64,000 nt of DNA from Streptomyces sp. CG1 (GTDB lineage: Bacteria; Actinomycetota; Actinomycetes; Streptomycetales; Streptomycetaceae). Shown one piece after another: positions 35,139-43,621 of this stretch (within the stretch, counting starts at the first letter, position 1; the number at the start of each line of letters is the position of its first letter). A program made the translations under genes and the position numbers. The stretch covers positions 3,720,001 to 3,784,000 of the forward strand of contig NZ_CP163518.1 of assembly GCF_041080625.1 (NCBI RefSeq). The letters are read 5' to 3'. The notes under the pieces are model-generated. The model searched no databases and was not told the origin of the DNA. It saw nothing but the letters and a program-made list of their open reading frames with translations.

Positions 35139-37916
35139 CTACGGCCTCGGCAGAACCTCCCCGTATACGTGCCACTTGCCCGCCTCGTCCATGAAGACGC
35201 GGGTCACCTTGTACTCGGAGCCCCTGGCGAGGAGCAGCTCGCGTTCTCCGGGGTACTTGGAGAGGTGGTCGATCCAGAGGGCGGGGGTGTCCTTCGGTAC
35301 CCGCAGGTGCATCCACACGGGCTTGCTGTCGAACGGCGGCGGCGGCGTCTTGCCGAGTGCTGTGGAGGTGTACGCCTTGTCGTCGAACACACCACCCTGC
35401 ATGTCCAGCGGCGACTTCAGCGGGCGGCCATCGATCTTGATGTGGTCGACACCGGTGCCGCGGACGATCATGACGTCCTCGGGCACAGGCCGGGTGTCCA
35501 TGACCTTGTCCATCTCGGTGATGGTGTGCTTGAGCGAGTCGTCGAGGCCATGGCCGAAGCGTAGGTGGCCGTTGATCAGGTCGTACTCGTTGCCGCTGTA
35601 CGTCCTCAGTGCCTCCCGCGACTCGGTGGGCAGGCCGTCCAGGAAGTCGTTCCAGTACGCGTTGCCGTACGCCAGCCCCGCTTTGTTGCTGGCGCTTGGC
35701 GCGGGGTTCGTGCCGTGCGCCAGTTCGGCCTCGGCCACAGCGTGCTTCTCAGCATCACTGAGGCCTGCGAACTCCTCCGACGACATGGACGGCTTGTACT
35801 CGAACGGCTCCCCGGCCCCGCCGTGGCCCGGTACGTCCGTGCCCGAGTGCCCCGGCGTAGCCGCGTCGGCGCCGTCGTGCCCGGCGATGTCCGCCGCGTC
35901 GTGGCCGAGGCCGCCGTGGTCGCCGACGTGCCCGGCGTCGTAACCCGTGCCGTCGTGACCGCCGTGGCCGGCGCCGTCGTGGCCGGCGCCGTGATCCGGG
36001 TGGCCGCCGACGCCAGGGGCGTCGTGGCCGCCGGGGTGCGGGGCGGTCGGGGTGTCGTGCGGGGTGGTGGTGTGCGGCAGGTCGTGCGCGGGGGCCGTCG
36101 AGGCGTCGTGGTACCACGCCGAAGGCGTCGTACCGGCGTGCTCGCCCGCGGAGAACCCGTCGCCCGCGCCGTGCGGGATGCCACCGTGAATGCCGCTGTC
36201 CGGGACATGCGGCATCCCACCGTGAATGCCGTTGTCCGGCACGTGGGGAACCCCGCCGTGGATTCCGTTGTCCGGCACATGCGGCATCCCACCGTGGATC
36301 CCGTTGTCCGGCACATGCGGAACCCCGCCCTGAATGCCATTGTCCGGCACATGCGGGATGCCGCCGTGGATGCCGTTGTCGACGGGGTTCGGAATTCCGC
36401 CGTGGATGCCGCTGTCGGGGACGTGCGGCATCCCGCCGTGGACACCGTTGCTCACGGGCTGGGGAATCCCGCCATGGATGCCGTCGTTCGCAGCCGACGG
36501 CATGCCGCCGTATACACCGTCCGCCGTGTGCGGGAGGGCTCCGTGGCCGGCGCTGTCCGCCCCATGGGGTACGCCCACGGACGCCGGTTCCGAAGTCGGG
36601 AGGGTCCAGTGGGACGGGAGTCCCGGGGCGACTCCCTTCGGGATCGACGTCGTCTCGACGTTGCCGGTGTGGTCGAGGAGGTTTCCGTTCGGCTCCAGGA
36701 CATGGCCGTCGGGCAGGTGCACGGAGCCGTCCGGGATGTGCACAGAGCCGTCGGGGATGTGCACGGAGCCGTCGGGAAGGGTCGGGATGTCGATCTTGCC
36801 GATGCCCTTGATGTTCTTCGCGATGTCGCCGATCTTCGACAGGCCCGCTCCGGCGCCCTTCATGACGTAGGTCATCGGGTCGATGACCCTGCCGACCTTG
36901 CCCGCCACGGAGATCGCCTTGGCCACCGCACCGGCCTTGCCCGCACCGGCGACCGCCGCGCCCTCACCGCCGGTGAAGACGGTCGTCAGGACGTTGAAGG
37001 TGACCCCGCCGGCGGCGCGGGCGGGGTTCTTGCCCCACTCGTCCCACGCCAGCAGTGCCTTGCCGGTCTGCTTCATCGTGTTGCGCGACTCGCGCAGCCA
37101 GGACGGCATGTACTTGTCCGGCGTGGCCAGGAACACCGCGGCCAGGAACGGATTGCTCATGAACTCCAGAGCCGTGGCCAGCTGGGCCAGGCCCTTCCAG
37201 GCCTGCTTCATCGCGTCCCAGCCGTTGACGCCGACCAGGGTGCCCAGGCCCTTGATCGTGCCCCAGATGCCGTCCACGCAGATGCCGTCCCACAGGAACG
37301 ACTTCGCCCAGTGCCCGAAGTCGTACCAGTGGTGCTTCTGCTCCACCGGGTCACCCCACGGCAGCCCCTTCGCACCCTTGAGGTCGGAGGCGTTGTAGCC
37401 GTACATGTTCGACTTGTTGGAGCCGTCCCCGGCGATCATCTGCGTGCCGTGCCACAACGCCGTGATCTTGTTGTGGCAGGTCCGCTCCGCCGCCCAGAAC
37501 GCCGCCACCGTCGCGGTGACATCGTCACGGAGCTGGTTGTTCTTCTTGACCTTGTCCTCGTCGTACTCCCAGTCGTGATCGTCCTTGACCGAGTCGACGA
37601 ACGCCAGCGCGTCATGCTTGAGCTGCGTCAGCTTCGCCACCAGCGGACGGATCTCCGCCGCATACCCCGACAACGCCGACGACACCGTCTCCAGACCCGT
37701 ACCGAAGGAGTCCGCACGGTCCGACACCGCCTTCGTCGACCCGAACAGCCGGTCCGCCTCCGGCGCGTGGTAATACGCCGACAACCCCTGGAACTGGGAA
37801 TGCACATCCGCACCCGTGGAACGGATCTGACCGGCATCCTTCTTCAGCGCACCGTAATCCTTCTCCAACTGCTCCAGATCACCGGTGAACTGCGGAATCT
37901 CCTCCGGCTTGATCAC
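35139..37916 (-). CDS. Polymorphic ESX-secreted toxin with C-terminal ADP-ribosyltransferase domain
   Basis: The 925-residue protein lacks a Sec signal. Residues 1-150 are a helical, WXG100/T7SS-signal-like domain with a candidate Y-x-x-x-E export motif (Tyr49-Glu53). Residues 150-370 are a helical and Gly/Ala-rich, possibly membrane-inserting middle. Next come P-D-G-S-V-H-I heptads (382-404), 12-residue [12 protein letters not shown] repeats (about 464-582), and a His/Gly/Asp-rich linker to 700. Residues 705-925 are the toxin: Arg819 in I-V-R-G-T-G, Y-T-S-T-A-L (849-854) and E-R-E at 891-893, the R / S-T-S / E-x-E triad of NAD-dependent ADP-ribosyltransferases. E-x-E types usually modify arginine. 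Its ATG overlaps the DUF6507-like stop, and immunity-like genes follow. Confidence 0.85.
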   Translation of the reverse strand: MIKPEEIPQFTGDLEQLEKDYGALKKDAGQIRSTGADVHSQFQGLSAYYHAPEADRLFGSTKAVSDRADSFGTGLETVSSALSGYAAEIRPLVAKLTQLKHDALAFVDSVKDDHDWEYDEDKVKKNNQLRDDVTATVAAFWAAERTCHNKITALWHGTQMIAGDGSNKSNMYGYNASDLKGAKGLPWGDPVEQKHHWYDFGHWAKSFLWDGICVDGIWGTIKGLGTLVGVNGWDAMKQAWKGLAQLATALEFMSNPFLAAVFLATPDKYMPSWLRESRNTMKQTGKALLAWDEWGKNPARAAGGVTFNVLTTVFTGGEGAAVAGAGKAGAVAKAISVAGKVGRVIDPMTYVMKGAGAGLSKIGDIAKNIKGIGKIDIPTLPDGSVHIPDGSVHIPDGSVHLPDGHVLEPNGNLLDHTGNVETTSIPKGVAPGLPSHWTLPTSEPASVGVPHGADSAGHGALPHTADGVYGGMPSAANDGIHGGIPQPVSNGVHGGMPHVPDSGIHGGIPNPVDNGIHGGIPHVPDNGIQGGVPHVPDNGIHGGMPHVPDNGIHGGVPHVPDNGIHGGMPHVPDSGIHGGIPHGAGDGFSAGEHAGTTPSAWYHDASTAPAHDLPHTTTPHDTPTAPHPGGHDAPGVGGHPDHGAGHDGAGHGGHDGTGYDAGHVGDHGGLGHDAADIAGHDGADAATPGHSGTDVPGHGGAGEPFEYKPSMSSEEFAGLSDAEKHAVAEAELAHGTNPAPSASNKAGLAYGNAYWNDFLDGLPTESREALRTYSGNEYDLINGHLRFGHGLDDSLKHTITEMDKVMDTRPVPEDVMIVRGTGVDHIKIDGRPLKSPLDMQGGVFDDKAYTSTALGKTPPPPFDSKPVWMHLRVPKDTPALWIDHLSKYPGERELLLARGSEYKVTRVFMDEAGKWHVYGEVLPRP
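36171..36527 (-). repeat. In-frame 36-base repeats encoding [12 protein letters not shown]
   Basis: About ten tandem, imperfect 36-base units lie within the toxin gene, encoding residues 464-582. The units vary mainly at positions filled by Met, Ile or Val and by Asn or Ser. The repeat forms an extended, uncharged linker between the secretion half and the toxic domain. Confidence 0.85.
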
Positions 37917-38344
37917 GACGGGCCCACTCCCGGCATCTTCACCCCAGGCGTCGACGCATTGGCCTGCGCACGCGCGGCCATCGCCTCGTCCCCGTCCATG
38001 TACGCCTTCGTCGCATCCACCGCACCCTGCAACGACTTACCCGCCCGCGCCGCAATGAACTGCAGATCCGTCGTCGCATGCTGCGCATACTCCGACAACG
38101 CCAACGCCACCAGACCGCCCGACGACTTCCCCCCGTCCTTGCCCTGACCGCCCTTACCACCCTGACCACCGTGACCGTCGTGACCGCCCGAGCCACCGTC
38201 CGCGGAGATCGTGCCCGCACTCGACGCCGCCGACTGCAGATGCGTACCGAAGTCGTTCGCGTACGTCTCCAGATGCGACGCCGTCTTCTCCGTCGTCGTC
38301 AAAACATGATCAATACCCTGCGGATGCAGATCCCAGCCCGTCAC
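37913..38344 (-). CDS. DUF6507-like helical ESX partner
   Basis: The 143-residue product starts [11 protein letters not shown]. Helix 1 covers about residues 8-45, then a Gly/Asp/Lys-rich flexible loop (about 50-78), then helix 2 (about 80-125) with [11 protein letters not shown]. The helix-loop-helix plan and its place between esxB and the toxin resemble DUF6507 proteins and the small partner proteins of LXG toxins. It may form a heterodimer with the toxin's N-terminal domain for export. The stop overlaps the toxin start by ATGA, so the two are made together. Confidence 0.75.
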   Translation of the reverse strand: MTGWDLHPQGIDHVLTTTEKTASHLETYANDFGTHLQSAASSAGTISADGGSGGHDGHGGQGGKGGQGKDGGKSSGGLVALALSEYAQHATTDLQFIAARAGKSLQGAVDATKAYMDGDEAMAARAQANASTPGVKMPGVGPS

Positions 38345-38442
38345 ACCAACCCCCGTGAACCCGGCACCCAGCCGTCACGAACCATCAAGAGCAGCAACAA
38401 GAACCACAAGAACCACCGGCGAACCCGGCAACCGGCCGGCGT

Positions 38443-38769
38443 TCAGCCGATGTTGTCCACCGCGGACTTCGCCCTCGCCAGCGTCGAATGCGCCGTCGAG
38501 TCGTTCTTCTCCATCGTCGTCTTCAGCAGATGAATGATGTTCCGCACCTCCTGCGACGCATGGTTCCAACGGCGCTCCTTACCGTGGTACTCATCCGCCA
38601 CACCATCCGCCGTGAAGTCCGCCATCGCCTTCTTCACCTGCTTGTCCCGCGCCGCGATCACCGTCTCCAACTGAGCGATCACCCCCGCGAGATTCCCCTG
38701 CACATCCGCCGACGCCGACGTGTCGTACGAACGACGATCCGCACCCGCACCCGCACCCGCACCCGCCAT
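38443..38769 (-). CDS. esxB: EsxB-like WXG100 protein
   Basis: The 108-residue product starts at the ATG at 38767-38769, with GGGGAG 9 bases upstream; a GTG directly before it is an alternative. An N-terminal run of Ala/Gly pairs precedes helix 1, the turn Y-H-G replaces W-x-G (D-E-Y-H-G-K-E), and helix 2 ends in A-R-A-K-S-A-V. The Y-H-G-K-E segment also satisfies the Y-x-x-x-E export pattern. ESAT-6-like proteins are secreted as heterodimers by EccC. Start-to-start context with esxA (60-base gap) supports the pair. Confidence 0.85.
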   Translation of the reverse strand: MAGAGAGAGADRRSYDTSASADVQGNLAGVIAQLETVIAARDKQVKKAMADFTADGVADEYHGKERRWNHASQEVRNIIHLLKTTMEKNDSTAHSTLARAKSAVDNIG

Positions 38770-38829
38770 CACACACCACTCCCCGAAACCGAAAAAGACC
38801 CGAAATACCCGACCAGCACAGGAAAACGC

Positions 38830-39162
38830 TCAGCGCCCCGAGAACCGCGCCGCATCGAAGTTCGCCGAACCCATCTGCTGCTTGGCGTTGTCACCCTGCT
38901 CCTGGTCACCCGTGCTGAACGCACTGTCCATCCCCGACTGACCACCCAGGATCGCCCCCAACGACCCGTTCAGCTCCTTCGCGATCCCGTCCGCCCGCGC
39001 CTTGAACTGATCGAACGCCGCACGACCCGCACCGTTGAACTTCCCCTCCAACGGCTCCGCCGCCTGCACCAACTGCCGGACCAGCGTCCCCAGATCCTGA
39101 CTCGACCCACGCGAATCACGCATCAACGTCGACAGCGTCTGCGCACCCATGTCGAACTTCAT
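38830..39162 (-). CDS. esxA: EsxA-like WXG100 protein, first gene of the ESX operon
   Basis: The 110-residue product starts M-K-F-D-M-G-A-Q-T with a strong GGGGAGG site 5 bases upstream. The turn between its two helices is F-N-G, the actinomycete variant of W-x-G, in E-G-K-F-N-G-A-G-R-A-A-F. The C-terminus is Gly/Gln-rich and unstructured. It is a secreted substrate and partner of EsxB. The strongest ribosome-binding site of the locus is here, fitting high expression. The 170 bases upstream should hold the operon promoter. Confidence 0.9.
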   Translation of the reverse strand: MKFDMGAQTLSTLMRDSRGSSQDLGTLVRQLVQAAEPLEGKFNGAGRAAFDQFKARADGIAKELNGSLGAILGGQSGMDSAFSTGDQEQGDNAKQQMGSANFDAARFSGR

Positions 39163-39332
39163 GTGGCCTCCCCCAGTACGGGCTCACGCGGCTTGTCGCC
39201 GCTCATGTCGCATACGGAATCATCTGTATCAACTCCCGAATCGGCTGGCCAAGCCGGGGTCCGCACTGTCACAAAGTCAGCAAACTTCCATGACCAAAAC
39301 TTGGCGAAGAACCGCCTTGCCCGGCGGTGAGG

Positions 39333-40511
39333 TCAGTGCGCCGGCTGAGCCGCTGACGCCTGACGGCAGATCAGGAGGAGGGCCCGGTCGTCGTTGACGT
39401 CCCTGGCGACCGCCTCGATGAGGTGCCAGGCGGCGCCGTGGAAGCCGCCGGCGACATAGCGGTCGGCCTCGCCGGTGAGCCGGTCGATACCCTCGACGAT
39501 GTCGCGGTCGGAGGTCTCCACCAGGCCGTCCGTGAAGAGCATCAGCACGTCGCCGGGCCGCAGGGAGCCCTTCACGGGGTCGAACTGGGCGCCGTCGTAC
39601 ACACCGAGCAGCGGTCCCTCGGCGGCCTTCTCCTCCCAGCGTCCGCTGCCCGCGCTGAGCTGCAGGCCGGGCGGATGGCCGGCGGAGTACAGCTCGTAGT
39701 CGCCGGAGTCGAGGTCCAGGACGAGATGGATGGAGGTGGCGAAGCCCTCGTCCCAGTCCTGGCGCAGCAGGTAGCCGTTCGCGGCGGGGAGGAAGGCGTG
39801 CGGGGGCAGGGAGCCGAGCAGGCCGCCGAAGGCGCCGGAGAGGAGCAGTGCGCGCGAACCCGCGTCCATGCCCTTGCCGGAGACGTCCGTCAGGACGACC
39901 TCCAGCGTACGGCCGCTGTTCGTGCGGGCCGCGACGACGAAGTCGCCGGAGAAGGACTGACCGCCGGCCGGGCGCAGCGCCATCTCGTGGTGCCAGCCCT
40001 GCGGCAGCTTCGGCAGCTTGCTCTGCACCCGGATCCGCTCGCGCAGGTCGAACAGCATGGTGCCGCCGCGCCGCCAGGGCACGCCGACCCGGCTACGGAA
40101 CTGGGCCGTGAGGAGGCCGAAGAAGCCACAGGCCGCCACGACGAGGACCACGCCGGGGGTCACACGGGAGGGCCCTTCGGTGTACGGGCCGAGCCGTACC
40201 GACTCCACGATCAGTGCCGTGGCCCCGGCCGCGTAGAGGCCGAGCAGACTCGCGGGGCGCAGCAGGAGGCCGCCCGCGATGATCGGCAGCACCAGCGTGG
40301 CCGGGGAGCACCACACCGAGTCGACCAGGGTCATGGCCATGAGGACGGGGATGGCGAGCAGCAGTCCGGCGAACGCGATCCAGTCGGAGCCGTCGCCGCG
40401 GAAGTAGTCCACGGCGCTTCTGCGCAGAGCGGTGCGGACCCGGTGCCACTGCATCTTCCACCGGGCCGTGAACGTCTCGGCCTTCGCGCGCCGCTCTCGT
40501 CCTGCTGCCAT
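39333..40511 (-). CDS. Membrane-anchored SpoIIE/PP2C-type phosphatase
   Basis: The 392-residue protein has a basic N-terminus, four hydrophobic helices (about 44-62, 68-82, 86-103 and 119-136), then a PP2C/SpoIIE domain from about 165. Metal-binding motifs are visible: S-G-D-F-V, D-V-S-G-K-G-M-D-A and, near the end, F-T-D-G-L-V-E-T plus N-D-D-R-A-L-L. These enzymes dephosphorylate Ser/Thr on anti-sigma antagonist proteins. It is separate from the ESX operon, lying 170 bases upstream of esxA on the same strand. A regulatory link to ESX is possible but not shown. Confidence 0.9.
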   Translation of the reverse strand: MAAGRERRAKAETFTARWKMQWHRVRTALRRSAVDYFRGDGSDWIAFAGLLLAIPVLMAMTLVDSVWCSPATLVLPIIAGGLLLRPASLLGLYAAGATALIVESVRLGPYTEGPSRVTPGVVLVVAACGFFGLLTAQFRSRVGVPWRRGGTMLFDLRERIRVQSKLPKLPQGWHHEMALRPAGGQSFSGDFVVAARTNSGRTLEVVLTDVSGKGMDAGSRALLLSGAFGGLLGSLPPHAFLPAANGYLLRQDWDEGFATSIHLVLDLDSGDYELYSAGHPPGLQLSAGSGRWEEKAAEGPLLGVYDGAQFDPVKGSLRPGDVLMLFTDGLVETSDRDIVEGIDRLTGEADRYVAGGFHGAAWHLIEAVARDVNDDRALLLICRQASAAQPAH

Positions 40512-40686
40512 TAGTTCGGGACCCTATCCATCGGACCGGCTGCTTGGCACGGGAGGTCCCACTTGTCCCCCGTGCGAGGCTCCACTGAAGGGTTCGTCCC
40601 CACAGTGAACGGCACCGGAGGCCAGCGCGCCGCCCACCGGGAGAAATTCACTGGCTCGTCCCGCAATGCCCTGATAGGCATGGCGC

Positions 40687-41928
40687 ATGGGGACTGAACA
40701 CACGACCGAACCGACCGTGCTGGCGCCGGAGGACTTCGACCGATGGTGGGACGGTGTGGTGCGTGCGTTCGGGGGTGGGCCCGCCTCGTCCGAGGAGCGC
40801 GAACTGGACAGGTCCCTCACCGAGTTCGCCCGCACGCTGGCCGTGCGGGACGGGGACGAGATCGTCGGGACGGCGGGCGCGTTCAGCTTCCGGATGACCG
40901 TGCCGGGCGGGGCCGTGGTGCCCACCGCCGGTGTGACCATGGTCAGCGTGGCGGCGACGCACCGGCGGCGCGGGGTGCTGACGTCGATGATGCGGCGGCT
41001 GCTGGACGACGCGCACGCCAAGGGTGAGCCGCTGGCCGCGCTGCACGCGTCCGAGCCCGCGATCTACGGCCGCTTCGGGTACGGCGCGGCGACCTTGCAG
41101 CTCAACGCCGAGATCGACACCGCCCGGGTCACCCTGGCGCTGCCCCACGGCACCGACGAGGTGCGTGTGCGCTATGCGTCGCCCGCCGACGCCCTGAAGG
41201 AGTGCGAGGCGGTGTACGCGGCTCTGGTGCCCGGCCGGCCCGGCATGCTGGCCCGGCAGCCCGGCTGGGAGCGGCAGGGGCTGCTCGACCCGGAGAGCGA
41301 GCGGGAGGGGGCGTCGGCGCTGCAGTGCGTGGTCGCCGAGCGGGACGGAGAGGTCACCGGGTACACGCGGTTCCGTACCAAGCTGGGCTGGGGGCCGAGC
41401 GGGCACGACGGCACGGTGACGCTGGAGGACCTGGCCGCGCTGGACCCCGCGACCGAGGGGGCGCTGTGGCGTTTCCTGTTCGGCATCGACCTGATGTCGA
41501 CGCTGGCGGTGCGCGGGCGACCGGTCGACGACGCCTGGCAGCACCTGGTCTCCGACATCCGCCGCTGCCGGCCACGCCTGCGGGACGCCGGGTATGTGCG
41601 TCTCGTGGACGTGGGTGCGGCTCTGTCGGCGCGCACCTATCTGGCGCCGGTGGACGTCGTGTTCGAGGTGGCGGACGCCTTCTGCCCCCGGAACGAGGGG
41701 CGTTGTCGGCTGACCGGCGATGCGAACGGCGCGTCCTGCAAGCGGACGTCCGACGCGGCCGAAGTGTCGCTTTCGGTGCGGGAGTTGGGGGCGGCGTACC
41801 TGGGTGGTACGACCCTGCTGTCGCTGGCGGCGGCCGGGCGGGTACGGGAACTGCGGCCCGGGGCGCTGGCGGAGGCGTCGGTGGCGTTCGGCTCACCGGT
41901 CGCGCCGTGGCTGTCGCACGGCTTCTAG
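40687..41928 (+). CDS. Eis-like GNAT N-acetyltransferase
   Basis: The 413-residue protein has two GNAT domains and a C-terminal SCP-like region, the Eis plan. The acetyl-CoA loop is visible as V-A-A-T-H-R-R-R-G-V-L (about residues 98-108). Eis proteins acetylate amines, including aminoglycosides and Lys residues, in the cytoplasm. The family usually ends with a conserved carboxyl-terminal Phe acting as base, and this one ends S-H-G-F. It is convergent with the Nei-type gene, 16 bases apart. Confidence 0.9.
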   Translation: MGTEHTTEPTVLAPEDFDRWWDGVVRAFGGGPASSEERELDRSLTEFARTLAVRDGDEIVGTAGAFSFRMTVPGGAVVPTAGVTMVSVAATHRRRGVLTSMMRRLLDDAHAKGEPLAALHASEPAIYGRFGYGAATLQLNAEIDTARVTLALPHGTDEVRVRYASPADALKECEAVYAALVPGRPGMLARQPGWERQGLLDPESEREGASALQCVVAERDGEVTGYTRFRTKLGWGPSGHDGTVTLEDLAALDPATEGALWRFLFGIDLMSTLAVRGRPVDDAWQHLVSDIRRCRPRLRDAGYVRLVDVGAALSARTYLAPVDVVFEVADAFCPRNEGRCRLTGDANGASCKRTSDAAEVSLSVRELGAAYLGGTTLLSLAAAGRVRELRPGALAEASVAFGSPVAPWLSHGF

Positions 41929-41944
41929 CCGGCCGCCCCGCCGG

Positions 41945-42754
41945 TCAGCGCTGCTGGCAGGTGGGGCACCAGAAGAGGTTGCGGGCGGCGAGGCCGGCGG
42001 TGCGGATCTCGTCGCCGCAGATGTGGCAGGGCAGGGCGGCACGTCGGTAGACGTACACCTCGCCGCCGTGGTCGTCCACGCGCGGCGGCCGCCCCATCGC
42101 CTCCGGGGTGTGTTCGGGGCGCACGGTGTCGATGCGGTTGTTCCGCACGCCCTCGTGCATCAGCGCGACGAGGTCGGACCAGAGGGCGTCCCACTCGGCC
42201 GGGGTGACGTCCTTGCCCGCGCGGTAGGGGTCGATGCCGTGCCGGAAGAGAACCTCGGCGCGATAGACGTTGCCCACGCCCGCGACGATCTTCTGGTCCA
42301 TCAGCAGCGCGGCGATCGTCGTACGGCTGCGGGAGATCCTCCGGTACGCCGCGCTCGGGTCGGCGTCCTCGCGGAGCGGGTCGGGGCCGAGGCGGCCGTG
42401 TACGGCGTGCTTCTCCCCCTCCGTGATCAGCGCGCAGGTGGTGGGGCCGCGGAGGTCGACGTAGGCGGTGTCGGTCGCGAGCCGCAGGCGCACGGTGTCG
42501 GTCGGCGGTGGTGCGGGGGCGTCACCGAAGCCGACCTTGCCGAAGAGGCCGAGGTGGATGTGGATCCAGTCGGTGTCCCGGAACCGCAGGAAGAGGTGCT
42601 TGCCGTGGGCTTCGGTGGCGGTCAGTTCAGCGCGGTCCAGAAGGGCAGCGGCGTCGGAGAACTTGCCCTGGGGGCTGGTGACACGAGGGGCTGCGCCCTG
42701 GAACCGCGCGGCGTAATCCTGAGCCAGCCGATGAATGGTGTGCCCTTCCGGCAA
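41945..42754 (-). CDS. Fpg/Nei-family DNA glycosylase (Nei-like)
   Basis: The TTG at 42752-42754 is the true start because it is followed by P-E-G-H-T-I-H-R, placing the catalytic Pro at position 2 and Glu at 3; AAGGAG lies about 9 bases upstream, although the frame opens earlier. The protein has 269 residues. Other features are the helix-two-turn-helix segment I-V-A-G-V-G-N-V-Y-R-A-E (about 160) and a C-terminal zinc finger C-H-I-C ... C-P-T-C. It excises oxidised bases with AP-lyase activity. It lies 121 bases downstream of rpiB. Confidence 0.93.
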   Translation of the reverse strand: MPEGHTIHRLAQDYAARFQGAAPRVTSPQGKFSDAAALLDRAELTATEAHGKHLFLRFRDTDWIHIHLGLFGKVGFGDAPAPPPTDTVRLRLATDTAYVDLRGPTTCALITEGEKHAVHGRLGPDPLREDADPSAAYRRISRSRTTIAALLMDQKIVAGVGNVYRAEVLFRHGIDPYRAGKDVTPAEWDALWSDLVALMHEGVRNNRIDTVRPEHTPEAMGRPPRVDDHGGEVYVYRRAALPCHICGDEIRTAGLAARNLFWCPTCQQR

Positions 42755-42797
42755 GACAAGGTCTCCTTCTCCAACATCTTTCCCACCCGCCAACCCG

Positions 42798-42831
42798 CCC
42801 GCCCACCTCGGTCCGCCGAGGGGCGGGCGCG
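42798..42831 (-). terminator. Terminator between rpiB and the nei-like gene
   Basis: GCCCGCCC (42799-42806) and GGGCGGGC (42823-42830) form an 8-pair outer stem, and the inner CCTCGG/CCGAGG extends it around a TCCG loop. It follows the rpiB stop by about 45 bases. Confidence 0.6.
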
Positions 42832-42875
42832 CCGCATCTTCGGTGGGCCGCAGAGGGCGGCCTGGCCGGCGGAGC

Positions 42876-43361
42876 CTACGGCTGGGGGTGGTGGGCCGGG
42901 ATCGGGGGCAGGTCGCCTGTCGTCTCGTAGGCCGACAGCATGTCGATGCGGCGGATGTGCCGCTCGTCACCGGAGAACGGCGTGTTCAGGAAGGTCTCGA
43001 CGAACTTCGTCGCCTCCTCCGTGCTGTGCATCCGCGCACCCACGGCCACGACATTCGCGTTGTTGTGCTGCCGCCCGAGCGACGCGGTCTCCTCGCTCCA
43101 GGCCAGCGCCGCCCGCACGCCCTTCACCTTGTTCGCGGCGATCTGCTCACCGTTGCCGGAGCCGCCGATCACGATGCCGAGGGCGTCGGGGTCCGCGGCC
43201 GTCCGCTCCGCGGCACGCAGGCAGAAGGGCGGGTAGTCGTCCTGGGCGTCGTAGATGTGCGGCCCGCAGTCGACGGGCTCGTGCCCCGCCGCCTTGAGCC
43301 ATTCGACGAGGTGGTTCTTGAGTTCGTAGCCCGCATGGTCGGAGCCGAGGTACACGCGCAT
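42876..43361 (-). CDS. rpiB: Ribose-5-phosphate isomerase B (RpiB/LacAB family)
   Basis: The 161-residue protein starts M-R-V-Y-L-G-S-D-H-A-G at the ATG at 43359-43361; the open frame upstream is non-conserved. Key motifs: S-D-H-A-G-Y near residue 7, D-C-G-P near 32, and the phosphate loop G-G-S-G-N-G-E (about 65-71), where many RpiB have Cys and the GSGNGE form is typical of actinobacteria. It interconverts ribose-5-phosphate and ribulose-5-phosphate in the pentose phosphate pathway. No strong ribosome-binding site is visible. Confidence 0.94.
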   Translation of the reverse strand: MRVYLGSDHAGYELKNHLVEWLKAAGHEPVDCGPHIYDAQDDYPPFCLRAAERTAADPDALGIVIGGSGNGEQIAANKVKGVRAALAWSEETASLGRQHNNANVVAVGARMHSTEEATKFVETFLNTPFSGDERHIRRIDMLSAYETTGDLPPIPAHHPQP

Positions 43362-43621
43362 GCCATGAGTGTGACACGGCTGTATCAGGGCAGCAGCCTC
43401 GGGTGGCGGCGCCCCGCCGGGTCCCGGAGGGCACCCGGACCGGTCCCGAAGAATCCCAGCCAGATGTCGAGAAATGTGAGTCTGACCATAGAACCTCAAG
43501 GGAACCTCAAGTAACGATACGGATTCAGAGGTTCCCGAATTCGTTCGCCTCGGATTCACTGGACCGACTCGTACACCGCTCATACGAGCTGCCCTCCTCC
43601 TGGCGTAAAGGAAATCCGTCC

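Noticed and set aside
36171-36527. Regular 36-base repeats resembling a CRISPR array
   Set aside because: The units are directly adjacent with no unique spacers, stay in frame, and code for a protein repeat within the toxin gene. No cas genes are present.
21207-39332. Integrated element with attachment sites at tRNA-Pro or tRNA-Gly
   Set aside because: I found no integrase, excisionase, or second copy of either tRNA 3' end in the region, so only a weaker accessory-region statement is kept.
39163-39332. Defined promoter or BldD site for the ESX operon
   Set aside because: TTGATA with a weak -10-like element can be drawn in this gap, but neither element nor a BldD palindrome is convincing enough to annotate.
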